The notes: generated by a model from the sequence alone, not told the origin. A stretch of 26,676 nt of DNA from Acidithiobacillus ferruginosus (GCF_018854495.1 NZ_JABBDR010000138.1:1-26676), one strand, 5' to 3'. Positions 7,441-16,262 are shown, numbered from the stretch's first letter. Numbers and translations are program-made.

Positions 7441-10400
7441 AATAATAGGCGGATACATCAGCTACCGTTTGTCCGAATCTCCCGAAGCGTAAGGCCATAA
7501 TGGGCAGTACCAGCAGGTTCAAGGCGGTAGAGGTGATCAGGCCGCCGAGAATGACTTGTGCCATAGGCCCTTCGATCTCGTTGCCAGGTGCTCCGCTGGT
7601 GAGCGCCAACGGGAGCAGGCCCAAGGCCGTAACCAAGGCCGTCATGAGAATGGGTACCAGCCGCTCCTGGGCGCCTCGAATCGCCGCCTCCCGCCCCCAA
7701 GACACGCCTTCCACCTCAACCAGGTGCTGGTAATGGGAAATCAGCATGATGGAATTGCGCAAGGTGATGCCGAAGATGGTCACGAACCCCACCAGCGAGC
7801 CGAGGGACAGTACGCCGCCGGTGAACAGCACGGCAGCTACCCCGCCGATCAAGGCGAAGGGCAAATTGAGGAGCACCAAGGACAAGGCGCGCGCACGGCG
7901 CAGGGCGATGAAGAGCAGGAGAACGATACCCACTCCCGCCATCAGCGCATGCATGAGCAGTTCGCGTTGCGCTTTCGCCTGCGCCTCCGCGGCACCCGAA
8001 AACACCACATAGGTCCCAGGGGGGAGAGAAATATCCTTGTGGATCCGGTGTTCGGCCGCACGCACGAACTCACTCAACGCCTGACCATGAACGGCCGCGG
8101 TGACGATCTGCACGGGCTGCCCTGCGGTTTCGAGAATGGCATAGGGTCCAACGCCCTCGTAAATATCGGCCAAATCCCGCAGGGGGACCGTTAATCCATT
8201 GGGATTGCGCAAGGGCAGATTGCCCACCTGCACCGGATTCTGCCGTTCAGCGGGATCAAGCGTTACTACCACATTGAATACTCGGTTACCTTGATAGGTT
8301 TGCGCGACCGTGGTGCCCGCATAGGCGGTCTGGATCGCGTCGAGCACATGGACCGGCTCGAATCCCCAACGGGCCAACGCCGTCTGTCGAAGGCGAATGG
8401 TCAGTTGCGGCGCAGTTGGAGGCGCATGCATCTGCACGTCTACCGCGCCGGGCAGCTGCTTGAGAACCACGGCAATTTCCCGCGCTTTTTCATAAAGCAG
8501 ATTGAAATTCGTGCCAAAGACGCTGACTATTACCGGTGCGGTGTAACCGGAGATCGTTTCTTCAATACGATCCGACAATGGGGTTTCAACAGAGAAACCC
8601 ACCCCTGGAAACTCCGAGAGGGCTTTGCGGATCCGGGTCAGGACCTGCTCTTGGGCATCCCCGGAAAGGGGTTTGAGACCGACGATAAATTCGCTCACGT
8701 TGACGCCGTAAGTATCCGTACTCGTCCTCTCTGCACGTCCCACCCGCTGGGCTACCGAGCGCACGGCTGGGATACGGCCAAGGGCCAAAGAAATGCGGCG
8801 CCCGAGTCGTAACGACTCGGCAAGCGAGGTGCCCGGTTCGGTGGATACATGCACGATGAAATGTCGTTCCCTAAATTCCGGTAGAAAATTATTTCCGAAT
8901 GAATGCAAGACCGCCATCGCCGTCAGGAACAGTAGCGTAATTCCCACGATCAGCCACCGACTGTGGCCCTCTGTGGTAGTGAGTAACCGTGCCTGGGCCG
9001 CCTTGACCTTGCGAATCCAGGCATGCTCCAGCGAGCGGGATGGTGTGCGTTCAAGTAGCAGGTAGGCCAGGGCAGGGGTCACGGTCAGCGCGACCCCCAA
9101 AGAGGCGAAGACGGCCGCGATATAAGCCTCTCCCAGCGGCGCGAAGAGCTTACCGGCTACCCCGGAGAGCGACAGCACCGGCAGGAAGACCAAGGCCACG
9201 ATAAAGGTCGCGTAGGTCACCGCCCCCCGCACTTCCCATGAACTGCTGAACACTACCTTCGCGATGGATGAGGGTTGTGGTCGGATGCGGTTTTCGCGCA
9301 GACGCCGAAAGATGTTCTCGACGTCGATGATGGCGTCGTCCGCCACCTCACCAATGGCGATGGCAAGCCCACCCAAGGTCATGGTATTGATGCTGGCGCC
9401 CAGCGCGTTGAGAACGATGATCGCAGTAAGCAGCGAAAGGGGGATGGCGGTCGCCGATATCAAAGCGGTGCGCACATTGAACAGAAAGAGAAAGAGCACG
9501 GCGATGACGAGGACGGCTCCCAACAGGAGCGCCCCGCGCAGGTGGGCAATGGCGGTTTCTATGTAACTGGCCTGCCGAAAAAGATCAGGATGCAGGGACA
9601 CCCCTTGCGCCGTCAGCACCGGGCCAAGCTGTTGGAGACGATCCTTCAATGCCCTGGTCACCGCCAGGGTGTTGGCGCCGTATTGTTCCTCGACATTGAG
9701 GATGACTCCTTGCTTGCCGCCTATGGTAGCGCCGCCGATGGCCGGCGCCGGCGCCGCCACCACATGCGCCACATCACCCAAACGGAGATCCGCGCCCTGG
9801 CGACGCAGGATGACCACGTTCGCCAACTGGGGGGCGGTGATGCTTTGGCCCTCGGTACGTATGGCGATCCTTTGGTTGGTGTCCTCCAGGAAACCAGCCC
9901 CCCGTACCCCGGTGGCCCGTTGCGCGGCGCGGACGATGTCTTGGAACGACAGTCCGAAACGGACCAGCTTTCCCGGTTCGACCTGGATCTGCAGTTCGCG
10001 CACCTGCCCACCATATATGGCGACATTGGCCACGCCGGGGATGCTGAGCAGTTGGGGTTTCAGCAGCCAATCGGCCAAGGTGCGCAGGGTCATCAGCGAA
10101 CGGGTATCCGACGTAAGGCCCAGCACTTGGACCACGCCCGTCGCCGACGTCAACGGGGTCAAGAAAGGTGCGCGCACCCCGAGGGGCAACTGTCCGGCGA
10201 CAGCATTCAGCCGTTCGGCCACGATCTGGCGGTCCCGGTAAATGTTCGTCCCGTTGTGGAACGTCAAGGTGATTACCGACAGTCCTTGAATGGACCGCGA
10301 ACGCATGGACTGCAAACCGAGCGTCCCGGATAACGTGTTCTCGATGGGCTGGGTGACCAGGGTCGCCACTTGCTCGGGCGAAAGGCCCGGGGCTTCCGTT

Positions 10401-10549
10401 GCCACGGTCACGAGCGGCGGCGTGAAACTGGGAAAGGCGTCCAGCTTCACCTGGGAAAGGGTGTAGAGGCCATAACCGAACAATAAAAACGCCAGGGCGA
10501 TGATCACCCCGCGAAAGCGGATGGAGAAACGGATGATGGCCTTGAGCAT
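7427..10549 (-). CDS. RND heavy-metal-type efflux pump, CusA/CzcA-like
   Basis: A 1,040-residue inner-membrane proton-driven pump that would form a trans-envelope complex with the two genes upstream. Seen: N-terminal membrane segment (about 13-32), periplasmic porter region with FPSFTPPLVTVATEAPGLSP, a helix block near 338-415 with AIGEVADDAIIDVEN (398-412; Asp404/Asp405 proton relay), a second periplasmic half starting NNFLPEFRERHFIVHVSTEP, and a terminal five-helix block. The length matches the family. The relay motif differs from the DFG-type motif of classical divalent-cation CzcA. Where CusA has its pore methionine M573 this protein seems to have His (IVHVSTEPG), so the substrate is uncertain. 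TAGGATC before ATG 10549 is a good ribosome binding site. Its last residues overlap the IS630 remnant, so the very C-terminus may have been altered. Confidence 0.9.
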   Translation of the reverse strand: MLKAIIRFSIRFRGVIIALAFLLFGYGLYTLSQVKLDAFPSFTPPLVTVATEAPGLSPEQVATLVTQPIENTLSGTLGLQSMRSRSIQGLSVITLTFHNGTNIYRDRQIVAERLNAVAGQLPLGVRAPFLTPLTSATGVVQVLGLTSDTRSLMTLRTLADWLLKPQLLSIPGVANVAIYGGQVRELQIQVEPGKLVRFGLSFQDIVRAAQRATGVRGAGFLEDTNQRIAIRTEGQSITAPQLANVVILRRQGADLRLGDVAHVVAAPAPAIGGATIGGKQGVILNVEEQYGANTLAVTRALKDRLQQLGPVLTAQGVSLHPDLFRQASYIETAIAHLRGALLLGAVLVIAVLFLFLFNVRTALISATAIPLSLLTAIIVLNALGASINTMTLGGLAIAIGEVADDAIIDVENIFRRLRENRIRPQPSSIAKVVFSSSWEVRGAVTYATFIVALVFLPVLSLSGVAGKLFAPLGEAYIAAVFASLGVALTVTPALAYLLLERTPSRSLEHAWIRKVKAAQARLLTTTEGHSRWLIVGITLLFLTAMAVLHSFGNNFLPEFRERHFIVHVSTEPGTSLAESLRLGRRISLALGRIPAVRSVAQRVGRAERTSTDTYGVNVSEFIVGLKPLSGDAQEQVLTRIRKALSEFPGVGFSVETPLSDRIEETISGYTAPVIVSVFGTNFNLLYEKAREIAVVLKQLPGAVDVQMHAPPTAPQLTIRLRQTALARWGFEPVHVLDAIQTAYAGTTVAQTYQGNRVFNVVVTLDPAERQNPVQVGNLPLRNPNGLTVPLRDLADIYEGVGPYAILETAGQPVQIVTAAVHGQALSEFVRAAEHRIHKDISLPPGTYVVFSGAAEAQAKAQRELLMHALMAGVGIVLLLFIALRRARALSLVLLNLPFALIGGVAAVLFTGGVLSLGSLVGFVTIFGITLRNSIMLISHYQHLVEVEGVSWGREAAIRGAQERLVPILMTALVTALGLLPLALTSGAPGNEIEGPMAQVILGGLITSTALNLLVLPIMALRFGRFGQTVADVSAYYSKSH

Positions 10550-10590
10550 GGGCAGATCCTAAAATACGGTGGGCGGTTCAATGACCGGAT

Positions 10591-11721
10591 TTAATCGTTA
10601 TCCTGGTCTTCATCGGCCCCGTGGCTTCCGGAACCTTTTGGGTCTTTGTGTCCCTCTGCACCTTCACCCCTCCCCGTGCTTGCCGACGGAGCTAACAGTT
10701 CCTGGGAAAGCAAGAGCTGGGCGCCTTGCGTCACCACCCGTTGCCCCGGTCCGAGGTTCGTCTCGAACCAGCCGCCGGGAACCGGAGCCTGCGTGGACAC
10801 CCGATACCGGACAAAACGATCCGCGCCGGTTTGCAGATAGACCCAGGCTTCATCGGCATACCACAGCACGGCGGAAGTCGGGATCACGGCGCCCTGGACC
10901 GTCGGCTTGTCCAGCGGTATGGTCACCGCCAGCCGCATACCGATACGTACCTGGCGCGCAGGCATAAGATAGAAATAGGTCTCCCCCTGAATGCTGGGGT
11001 CGCTTTGGGGGGAAGCGGAAACAAAGGTGGCGGCGGAGGCGGGCATATTGCCGTTGTCGACCTGGACAACTGTCGGCATGGAGGAGACGACCAGACCCGG
11101 CGGCAGCGTGACCAGCACCAGGACGGCCTGCCCGTTGAATAGACGGGTCAGAGGGCCGGTGGCATGGTGCAAGGCCCATCGGGCCAGTACGGGTCCCCAT
11201 TGCGTAATCGCCGTCTGCCGAAGATTGGCGACGTGGGCCAATGCTGCGGCGAGGCGCGCCTGCGCCGACTGATACGCCCCTTGCGCCGCCTGCACGGTTT
11301 TTTGGGAAACGTTCTGGTCGTCCCGATTCAAAAGGCGCAGCCGCTCATATTCCCGCTGCGAGGTGGTGGCGACAGCACGGGCCACGCCTAGCTCACCCAA
11401 GGCGGTGGCATCACTTGCGCGTAACGCCAGAAGCGGCCGCGGGTCGAGGATCAGGCCATAGGCGCGGGCGTAGCCCCCCCGATAGCGCGCGGGAACGAGC
11501 GTCTGCGTTCGGATACCAGCTTGCGCTTGCGGCGCCTTGCCCAAGACAACGACCTTCAGACCGTGCGCCGTGATGGTGGTTGGCGGCAGCTCCCGCGAAA
11601 TCGCTCTAGGCCTCTCGTCGGCTTCGAGACGCCCTCGCATGCCAAACCAGGTCAGGCCCGCCGCGAGCAGCGACGCGCCCACTATGCCGACCGCCAGGAG
11701 ATTCCATTGATTGCGTTTCAT
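10591..11721 (-). CDS. Membrane fusion protein of the efflux complex (CusB/HlyD family)
   Basis: A 376-residue periplasmic adaptor. It has an N-terminal signal/anchor (residues about 8-27, LLAVGIVGASLLAAGLTWFG), a short beta/lipoyl-like part (AQAGIRTQTLVPARYRGGYA), an alpha-hairpin region rich in Ala/Gln (REYERLRLLNRDDQN onward) and a C-terminal beta-barrel and membrane-proximal part (RIGMRLAVTIPLD, IPTSAVLWYADEAWVYLQ, GQRVVTQGAQLLLSQEL). The tail is His/Asp/Gly-rich (GHKDPKGSGSHGADEDQDND) and could bind metal. The start overlaps the stop of the outer-membrane gene (ATGA), and the pump gene begins 41 bp after its stop, so the three are co-translated from one transcript. Confidence 0.9.
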   Translation of the reverse strand: MKRNQWNLLAVGIVGASLLAAGLTWFGMRGRLEADERPRAISRELPPTTITAHGLKVVVLGKAPQAQAGIRTQTLVPARYRGGYARAYGLILDPRPLLALRASDATALGELGVARAVATTSQREYERLRLLNRDDQNVSQKTVQAAQGAYQSAQARLAAALAHVANLRQTAITQWGPVLARWALHHATGPLTRLFNGQAVLVLVTLPPGLVVSSMPTVVQVDNGNMPASAATFVSASPQSDPSIQGETYFYLMPARQVRIGMRLAVTIPLDKPTVQGAVIPTSAVLWYADEAWVYLQTGADRFVRYRVSTQAPVPGGWFETNLGPGQRVVTQGAQLLLSQELLAPSASTGRGEGAEGHKDPKGSGSHGADEDQDND

Positions 11722-13181
11722 GAGTGCTCCCTTGCGCGGTCGGATAATGCTTCTTTCCCATAGAGAACGGGCGCCAGGGGCTGCTGTACCGCATTTTCCA
11801 GCGCGCCCAGAGCTTGTTGGGCCTGATACGAGGCGACGAGCAGATCGCGCTCAGCCACGAGGTACGCGAGGTGTCCTCCCAGCAAAGCGAGAGAGTCCGT
11901 TTCACCAGAGGCGTAACGCCGCTCAAGCAACTGCTGGTTCTTTCGTTGAACTTCGAGCAGCACCCGGGCCGTCCGGAGTGTTTGCAAGGCGCCGCGATAA
12001 CCCGCGGCGGACTGGCTGACCTGGCCGATTACTCGGGCCTGCAGGGCGGTGAAGGTGGCCGCCGCCGCGGCTACCTGTCCCTTGGCCGCGGCGATGGGGC
12101 CCTGGTTTTGATTCAGGATGGGGAGGGTGATGGTAAGGCCCAGCGCCCACTTGTTGTCCCCTTCCTCCCATTCGTATCCTGGTCCCAAGTGGATGTCAGG
12201 GTATTGCTTTGCGATTTCGAGCTTGAGGGTGTCCTCGGCGGCGGCATACCGGGCTAAAGCCGCCTGAAGATCCAGGCGGTGGCGCAGGGCCGCCCGTTCC
12301 AGGGTGGCTAGGGGTGGGTGTCGCCCTGCAGGGGACTGGTTCATGTCCGTGAAGTCAAAATGCACATCGGCAATGGCACCCAGCGGCAGGCCCAGCGCCT
12401 GGGCCAATGCAGCGCGTGCACTGGCGGCGTGCGCCTCGGCGGCAGCCAGCGTCATCTGCGCCCGTTGCAACTCCAATTGGATGCTGTTGACCGCAAATGC
12501 GGAGCTCTCGCCGACGGCGAAACGTTGTTCCACCAGTTTCAGCATGCGCTTGCGCAACGCCACCTCGGTTTTGAGCAGCTTGGCTTGCTCGATTGCCGCC
12601 CAAAGATCCAGGAACCGTTGGCGGACCAGGACCCGCACCTGCCACGCGGTTTCCCCCACCTGGAACCGCGCGGCGTCGGCCAAAGCCAGTGCCCCCTGGA
12701 CACGGTCGCCGCGTTTTCCGTCCGTTTCGATGGGTATGTCGAAGGAGAAACCGAGCGTCCAGGGCAACACGCCCTCCGGTGCAATGCTGTGGTGCTGGGA
12801 AAGAAAGCCGATGCTGGGATTGGGGCGCTGCCCGGCGGTAATCACATTGGCGCGGACCACTTGCCATCGGGCGCGCTGGACGGCCAGTTCCGGGCTTTCA
12901 TAGAGGGCCAGCAGCACCAGATCGTGCAGGCCCCAGTGACGCTTTGGCCAATGCGTCGGCGAGTGCCCATAATCGGAGAGAAAAACCCGCAATTTCGGAT
13001 CGTCGAGGCTACGCGCCTGAAATGCGTCGGCGGACCGTTCCGGAGAAAGCGGCTGGGGGTGATAGGTGGCGCAAGCGCTGAGGAGTGACAACAGGAAAAG
13101 TGCCAGGATCGGGCGTTGTGGCCCCTGAATCGCCTTCCTCGTTGCCGTCTTTTCCGAGCCACCGGATGCCCGCAGCATCAA
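11718..13181 (-). CDS. Outer-membrane efflux factor, TolC/CusC-type lipoprotein
   Basis: A 487-residue channel protein. A lipoprotein signal ends in LLSLLSAC with Cys37, and Ala/Thr follow, which fits sorting to the outer membrane. The body has the two-repeat helical pattern of outer-membrane factors: LVLLALYESPELAVQRARW, NPSIGFLSQH, LALADAARFQV, then a second half with IHLGPGYEWEEGDNKWALGL, LPILNQNQGPIAAAKGQVAA and SGETDSLALLGGHLAYL. It would dock on the membrane fusion protein and give the exit duct. The stop overlaps the next start by 4 bp, and the start comes 3 bp after the stop of the P-type ATPase gene. An alternative Met is one codon downstream. Confidence 0.9.
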   Translation of the reverse strand: MMLRASGGSEKTATRKAIQGPQRPILALFLLSLLSACATYHPQPLSPERSADAFQARSLDDPKLRVFLSDYGHSPTHWPKRHWGLHDLVLLALYESPELAVQRARWQVVRANVITAGQRPNPSIGFLSQHHSIAPEGVLPWTLGFSFDIPIETDGKRGDRVQGALALADAARFQVGETAWQVRVLVRQRFLDLWAAIEQAKLLKTEVALRKRMLKLVEQRFAVGESSAFAVNSIQLELQRAQMTLAAAEAHAASARAALAQALGLPLGAIADVHFDFTDMNQSPAGRHPPLATLERAALRHRLDLQAALARYAAAEDTLKLEIAKQYPDIHLGPGYEWEEGDNKWALGLTITLPILNQNQGPIAAAKGQVAAAAATFTALQARVIGQVSQSAAGYRGALQTLRTARVLLEVQRKNQQLLERRYASGETDSLALLGGHLAYLVAERDLLVASYQAQQALGALENAVQQPLAPVLYGKEALSDRAREHS

Positions 13182-13184
13182 ACC

Positions 13185-15191
13185 CTATTCCTTCGGTAAT
13201 GCGGCAGGTACGGGGTCCTTGCTGGAGCGGGCGGTCTGGCGTGAGCCACCCTGGCGTAAAAGGCGCGCCGAGTTGGCGAGGATGCCGAAATCCGGGCCGG
13301 CCTGCGCCGCCGCCGCGATCGCCGGCGGCAGGAAACCCAAGGCGGCCAACGCCAGGCCAGCCAAATTATAGACGACCGTGAAGCCGATGTTGATCTTGAC
13401 CGTGTTCATGGTCCGCCGGGCGATGCGCAGGACCTCCGGCACCAGTTTCCAGTCGTCGCGCAGGAGCGCAATATGCGCCGCCTCGATGGCCAGGGGGCTG
13501 CCCGCAGCACCCATGGCGATGCCCACATCGGCCTGAGCCAGCGCGGGCGCGTCGTTGACGCCGTCGCCGATCATGACCACCACGTGGCCTCGGCGCTGAT
13601 ATTCCTTGACGACTGCGATCTTGTCCTCGGGCAAAAGATTGGCGCGCCAGTGAATTCCCAAAGGCGCGGCAATGGCGGCAGCCGTGCGCTCATTGTCGCC
13701 GGTCAGCAGTTCCAGGTGTTTGACGCCGAGGCGGCGCAATTCCGCCACAGCCTCCGGCACGTCCGGGCGCAATGTATCCATGGCGGCGAGCACGCCGAGC
13801 GGCTGGCCGTTGCGAATCACGAATAACAGCGTTTTGCCCTGCGCTTCCAGCTCGGCGGCGATGGGAGGCAGCCCCTCCCCGGCAAGCAGGCGGCGGCCAC
13901 CCACCGCCACGCTTTCGCCATCGAGGCGCACGCGCACCCCCATGCCCGGGATTGCTTCAAAGTCTTGTGGCTCGGCGAGCTGAAGTTCGCGTAGCGCAGC
14001 GGCGCCTCGTACCGCCTCGGCGAGCGGGTGCTCAGAGTAGCGTTCCGCCGTCGCGGCGAGCCTCAACACCTCGTCGGCGCCGAGATCGGCATCAAGAGGG
14101 ATCACATCGGTGATGACCGGGCGGCCGAGAGTAAGCGTGCCGGTCTTGTCGAGCACTACCACGGTGGCTTTGGCGAGCACTTCGAGGTACCGGCCTCCCT
14201 TGATCAGCAGCCCACGCCGCGCCGAGGCGCCGATCGAGGCGATCACGGCCACTGGAGTGGCGATGGCGAAGGAGCAGGAGCAGGCCACCACCAGCACGGC
14301 GGCGGTGGCAAGCAGCTTGCCGCTGGCGAGGAAAGTGCCGGTGGCCACGGTGACCACGACAGGCAGATACCATGCGGCAAATTTGTCGGCAACCCGCTGG
14401 ATGGGGGCGCGATGCTGTTCGGCTTCCGCCACCAACTGGATGACGCGCCCGAAGGTGGTGTCTTTACCAACCGCCGTTACCCGAATGCGCAGGTGTCCGA
14501 GTTGAACGAAACCCGCGGCGAACACGCGGGCACCTGGGCCGGCTTCGACCGGCATGGATTCACCGGTGATGGCCGCTTGGTTCACGGTGGCGTGGCCGCC
14601 GATCACCTCCCCATCGACGGGAGTCTTCTCCCCTGGCCGAACGATCACGGTTTCTCCGACCTGCACTTGCTCGATCGGCACTTGGACCTCGCGGCCCTCG
14701 CGCTCGACCCGCGCTGTTTCCGGCGCGAGGGCGGTGAGATCCCGGACGGCTTGCCGGGCGTGCTCGGCGGTGAAGTACTCGATATAATCGGCAAGCCGCA
14801 TGAAGAAAACGATCAGCACCGCCGCTGGCCAGGCACCGGCCACGATCGCGGCGGCGAGGCCGATGGTCATCAGCGTGTGTGAAGTGATCTTGCGACGTAA
14901 CGTGGCACGGAGCACGTGGCGGAAGATCGGCCAGCCTCCGGTCAGCACCGCGGCAAACCAGACCGGCCAAGGCACGAACTGGGTCAGCACGTCCAGCACG
15001 CCGAGTTGCTCGGCGGCCACGATGAGTAGCACGACCACGGCGATGATCAGGCCAAAGGCCCAAAGAAGGGTCCTGGAAAAGCCGGCCAGCGGATTGGCCG
15101 CAGCGCGGTCCGCAAGCGCCGAGCCGCAACCGCATGTATCCTGACTATCGCAGGCGGTACTTGATGGCCCCGTTGCCCTTTCCCCGTTCAT
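13185..15191 (-). CDS. P1B-type heavy-metal ATPase with a CSC membrane motif
   Basis: A 668-residue ATP-driven metal exporter. Seen: actuator TGES (209-212), membrane motif ACSCSFAIATP with Cys304/Cys306, phosphorylation site DKTGTLT (Asp348), SEHP (386-389), TGDNERT, and GDGVNDAPA (542-550). The C-terminal helices carry FTVVYNLAG and PDFGILANSARLL. There is no full N-terminal HMA domain; only a short Cys cluster (C14, C20, C22 in ACDSQDTCGCGS) precedes the first helix. The usual CPC motif is CSC here, which leaves the metal uncertain. It is encoded 29 bp behind a CadC-like sensor, which suggests cadmium, zinc or lead, and directly ahead of the tripartite efflux genes, so cytosolic and periplasmic export are linked in one operon. 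Confidence 0.93.
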   Translation of the reverse strand: MNGERATGPSSTACDSQDTCGCGSALADRAAANPLAGFSRTLLWAFGLIIAVVVLLIVAAEQLGVLDVLTQFVPWPVWFAAVLTGGWPIFRHVLRATLRRKITSHTLMTIGLAAAIVAGAWPAAVLIVFFMRLADYIEYFTAEHARQAVRDLTALAPETARVEREGREVQVPIEQVQVGETVIVRPGEKTPVDGEVIGGHATVNQAAITGESMPVEAGPGARVFAAGFVQLGHLRIRVTAVGKDTTFGRVIQLVAEAEQHRAPIQRVADKFAAWYLPVVVTVATGTFLASGKLLATAAVLVVACSCSFAIATPVAVIASIGASARRGLLIKGGRYLEVLAKATVVVLDKTGTLTLGRPVITDVIPLDADLGADEVLRLAATAERYSEHPLAEAVRGAAALRELQLAEPQDFEAIPGMGVRVRLDGESVAVGGRRLLAGEGLPPIAAELEAQGKTLLFVIRNGQPLGVLAAMDTLRPDVPEAVAELRRLGVKHLELLTGDNERTAAAIAAPLGIHWRANLLPEDKIAVVKEYQRRGHVVVMIGDGVNDAPALAQADVGIAMGAAGSPLAIEAAHIALLRDDWKLVPEVLRIARRTMNTVKINIGFTVVYNLAGLALAALGFLPPAIAAAAQAGPDFGILANSARLLRQGGSRQTARSSKDPVPAALPKE

Positions 15192-15220
15192 GTCCGCGCC
15201 CCTTGCCGAAAAGGCTGAAT

Positions 15221-15604
15221 TCAGGCCAGCCGTTCCCGCAACAGGCGGCCATCGTCTTTGAGCGCCTTGAGCAGGTCATCGCTCCGCAGCCGGTAATAGA
15301 CCATCTTTCCGTCGTTGCGCATCGCGAGCCATCCTTGATCGCGCAGCAGCTTTAGCTGGTGGGAGATGGCGGCCATCGTAAGCCCGATCACGTGGGCAAT
15401 GTCACACACGCACAGCTCCCCTTGGGCAAGTGCCAGCAAGATCTTGAGCCGGGTGGTGTTGCCGAGCAGCTTGTATCTCTCGGCCAGCTGCGGCAGCAGG
15501 ACCTCCTCCTTGAGGAGTTCAGCCTTGATCCGGGCGACCTTTTCCTGCTCGAAGCAAGTGATCTCGCACATGGGGCTGGTGATGATTTTGGAGGTGGTTT
15601 TCAT
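15221..15604 (-). CDS. cadC: CadC-like ArsR/SmtB metal sensor repressor
   Basis: A 127-residue winged-helix repressor, first gene of the leftward operon. It has both halves of the CadC metal site: CEITC near the N-terminus (Cys13, Cys17) and ELCVCD in the recognition region (Cys65, Cys67). These correspond to the C7/C11/C58/C60 Cd/Pb/Bi site of S. aureus CadC, where metal binding releases DNA. The DNA-binding helix is IAHVIGLTMAAISHQLKLLR and the wing is NDGKMVYYRLRS. The C-terminal histidine/aspartate zinc site of SmtB type is not evident. It would repress its own operon until Cd, Pb or Zn enters the cell. No clear inverted-repeat operator was seen in 15605-15700. The ribosome binding site (GTGCGGAT) is weak. 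Confidence 0.9.
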   Translation of the reverse strand: MKTTSKIITSPMCEITCFEQEKVARIKAELLKEEVLLPQLAERYKLLGNTTRLKILLALAQGELCVCDIAHVIGLTMAAISHQLKLLRDQGWLAMRNDGKMVYYRLRSDDLLKALKDDGRLLRERLA

Positions 15605-15701
15605 ATCCGCACTCGATTAGACAATTTCGCAAACGATAACATGACGACAAGCGATCAAGCAAGCGTGCCCGCTCCATCGCCATAAGCTATCTGTACATGC
15701 C
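15605..15701 (-). promoter_or_regulatory. Upstream region of the cadC-efflux operon
   Basis: This is the only place the leftward operon's promoter can be. On the minus strand TCTAAT (5/6 to a -10 box) lies about 20 bp before the cadC start, but no convincing -35 box or perfect dyad accompanies it. The region ends at the miniature element beginning at 15702, so upstream regulatory sequence may have been replaced. Confidence 0.35.
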
Positions 15702-16072
15702 GGGGTTCTACGCCCGAATCCGCGGAATTTATCCGTTCCTTATAAAACAATTTGTTAGATGGTTTTGGCTGCGCTTCATACGGAGTTTCTGGGTTTTTCC
15801 ATCTGTGTCACCTGAACGAGCGTTTGCGTGACATCCAAAATCTCCTGGAAAACAGATCAAAACATGTCACATTGACCGTCACACGATCAATGTGACGCGA
15901 ACGGTTGCCATGGAGGGTCCATTTCTGGAGCCACCGAGTCACAGCCCCTTAGACGGCGCACATATTCAGAACGACGACACGCAGCTGATAGCCATATGCT
16001 CCACAATAACTTGCGTCATCCAATTGATTTATAAGGAACGGATAAATTCCGCGGATTCGGGCGTAGAACCCC
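15702..16072. mobile_element. 371-bp miniature inverted-repeat element
   Basis: The first 51 bp (15702-15752, starting GGGGTTCTACGCCCGAATCC) match the reverse complement of the last 51 bp (16022-16072) with one mismatch. The interior has no gene. It holds a dyad GTCACATTGA / TCAATGTGAC (15866-15875, 15887-15896) and further TGTCAC/GTGACA words. No flanking target duplication was found (ATGCC versus AGTAC). A GGGG terminus next to a Tn3 transposase tail suggests a Tn3-derived miniature element, but that is inference. Confidence 0.75.
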
Positions 16073-16191
16073 AGTACCTGTCTCCCCTGGGCTGGGAACA
16101 CATCAATCTGACGGGGGATTACCTGTGGCGGCGTAGTGCCAAGCTCAAACAAGGCAGATATCAGCCGCTGCGGCCCTTCGCAGGAGCTTAA
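16072..16191 (+). pseudogene. Tn3-family transposase, 3' tip only
   Basis: About 39 codons: [19 protein letters not shown], then [16 protein letters not shown], stop at 16189-16191. [14 protein letters not shown] is the near-invariant C-terminal signature of Tn3-family TnpA, normally close to 1,000 residues. Everything upstream is missing: the frame runs straight into the right arm of the miniature element. The stop codon overlaps the 38-bp terminal repeat, the standard arrangement in this family, which confirms the identification. Confidence 0.9.
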
Positions 16192-16224
16192 CGTACTTTA
16201 AATTCCGTTTCCTGAAGGGACCCC
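16187..16224 (-). repeat. Tn3-family 38-bp terminal inverted repeat
   Basis: Read on the minus strand from 16224 the sequence starts GGGGTCCCTTCAGGAAACGG and ends TACGTTAAG at 16187. Start GGGGTC, middle AAACGGAA and end GTTAAG are the Tn3 hallmarks, and the length is exactly 38 bp. The adjoining TATTT (16225-16229) would be the 5-bp target duplication. The matching left end is not found in this window. Confidence 0.85.
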
Positions 16225-16262
16225 TATTTGAGGAGAGTGAACCATTCCGGGGGCTGAAACCA

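Noticed and set aside
9275..10333. Long open frame (about 350 codons) antisense to the RND pump
   Set aside because: It is the mirror of a well-conserved pump gene in GC-rich DNA, its residues are low in complexity and rich in Arg/Gly/His/Gln, and no domain or ribosome binding site is visible.
15892..16071. Upstream part of the open frame that ends in the Tn3 signature
   Set aside because: Only the last 39 codons match TnpA; the part before 16072 lies inside the miniature element and has no transposase features.
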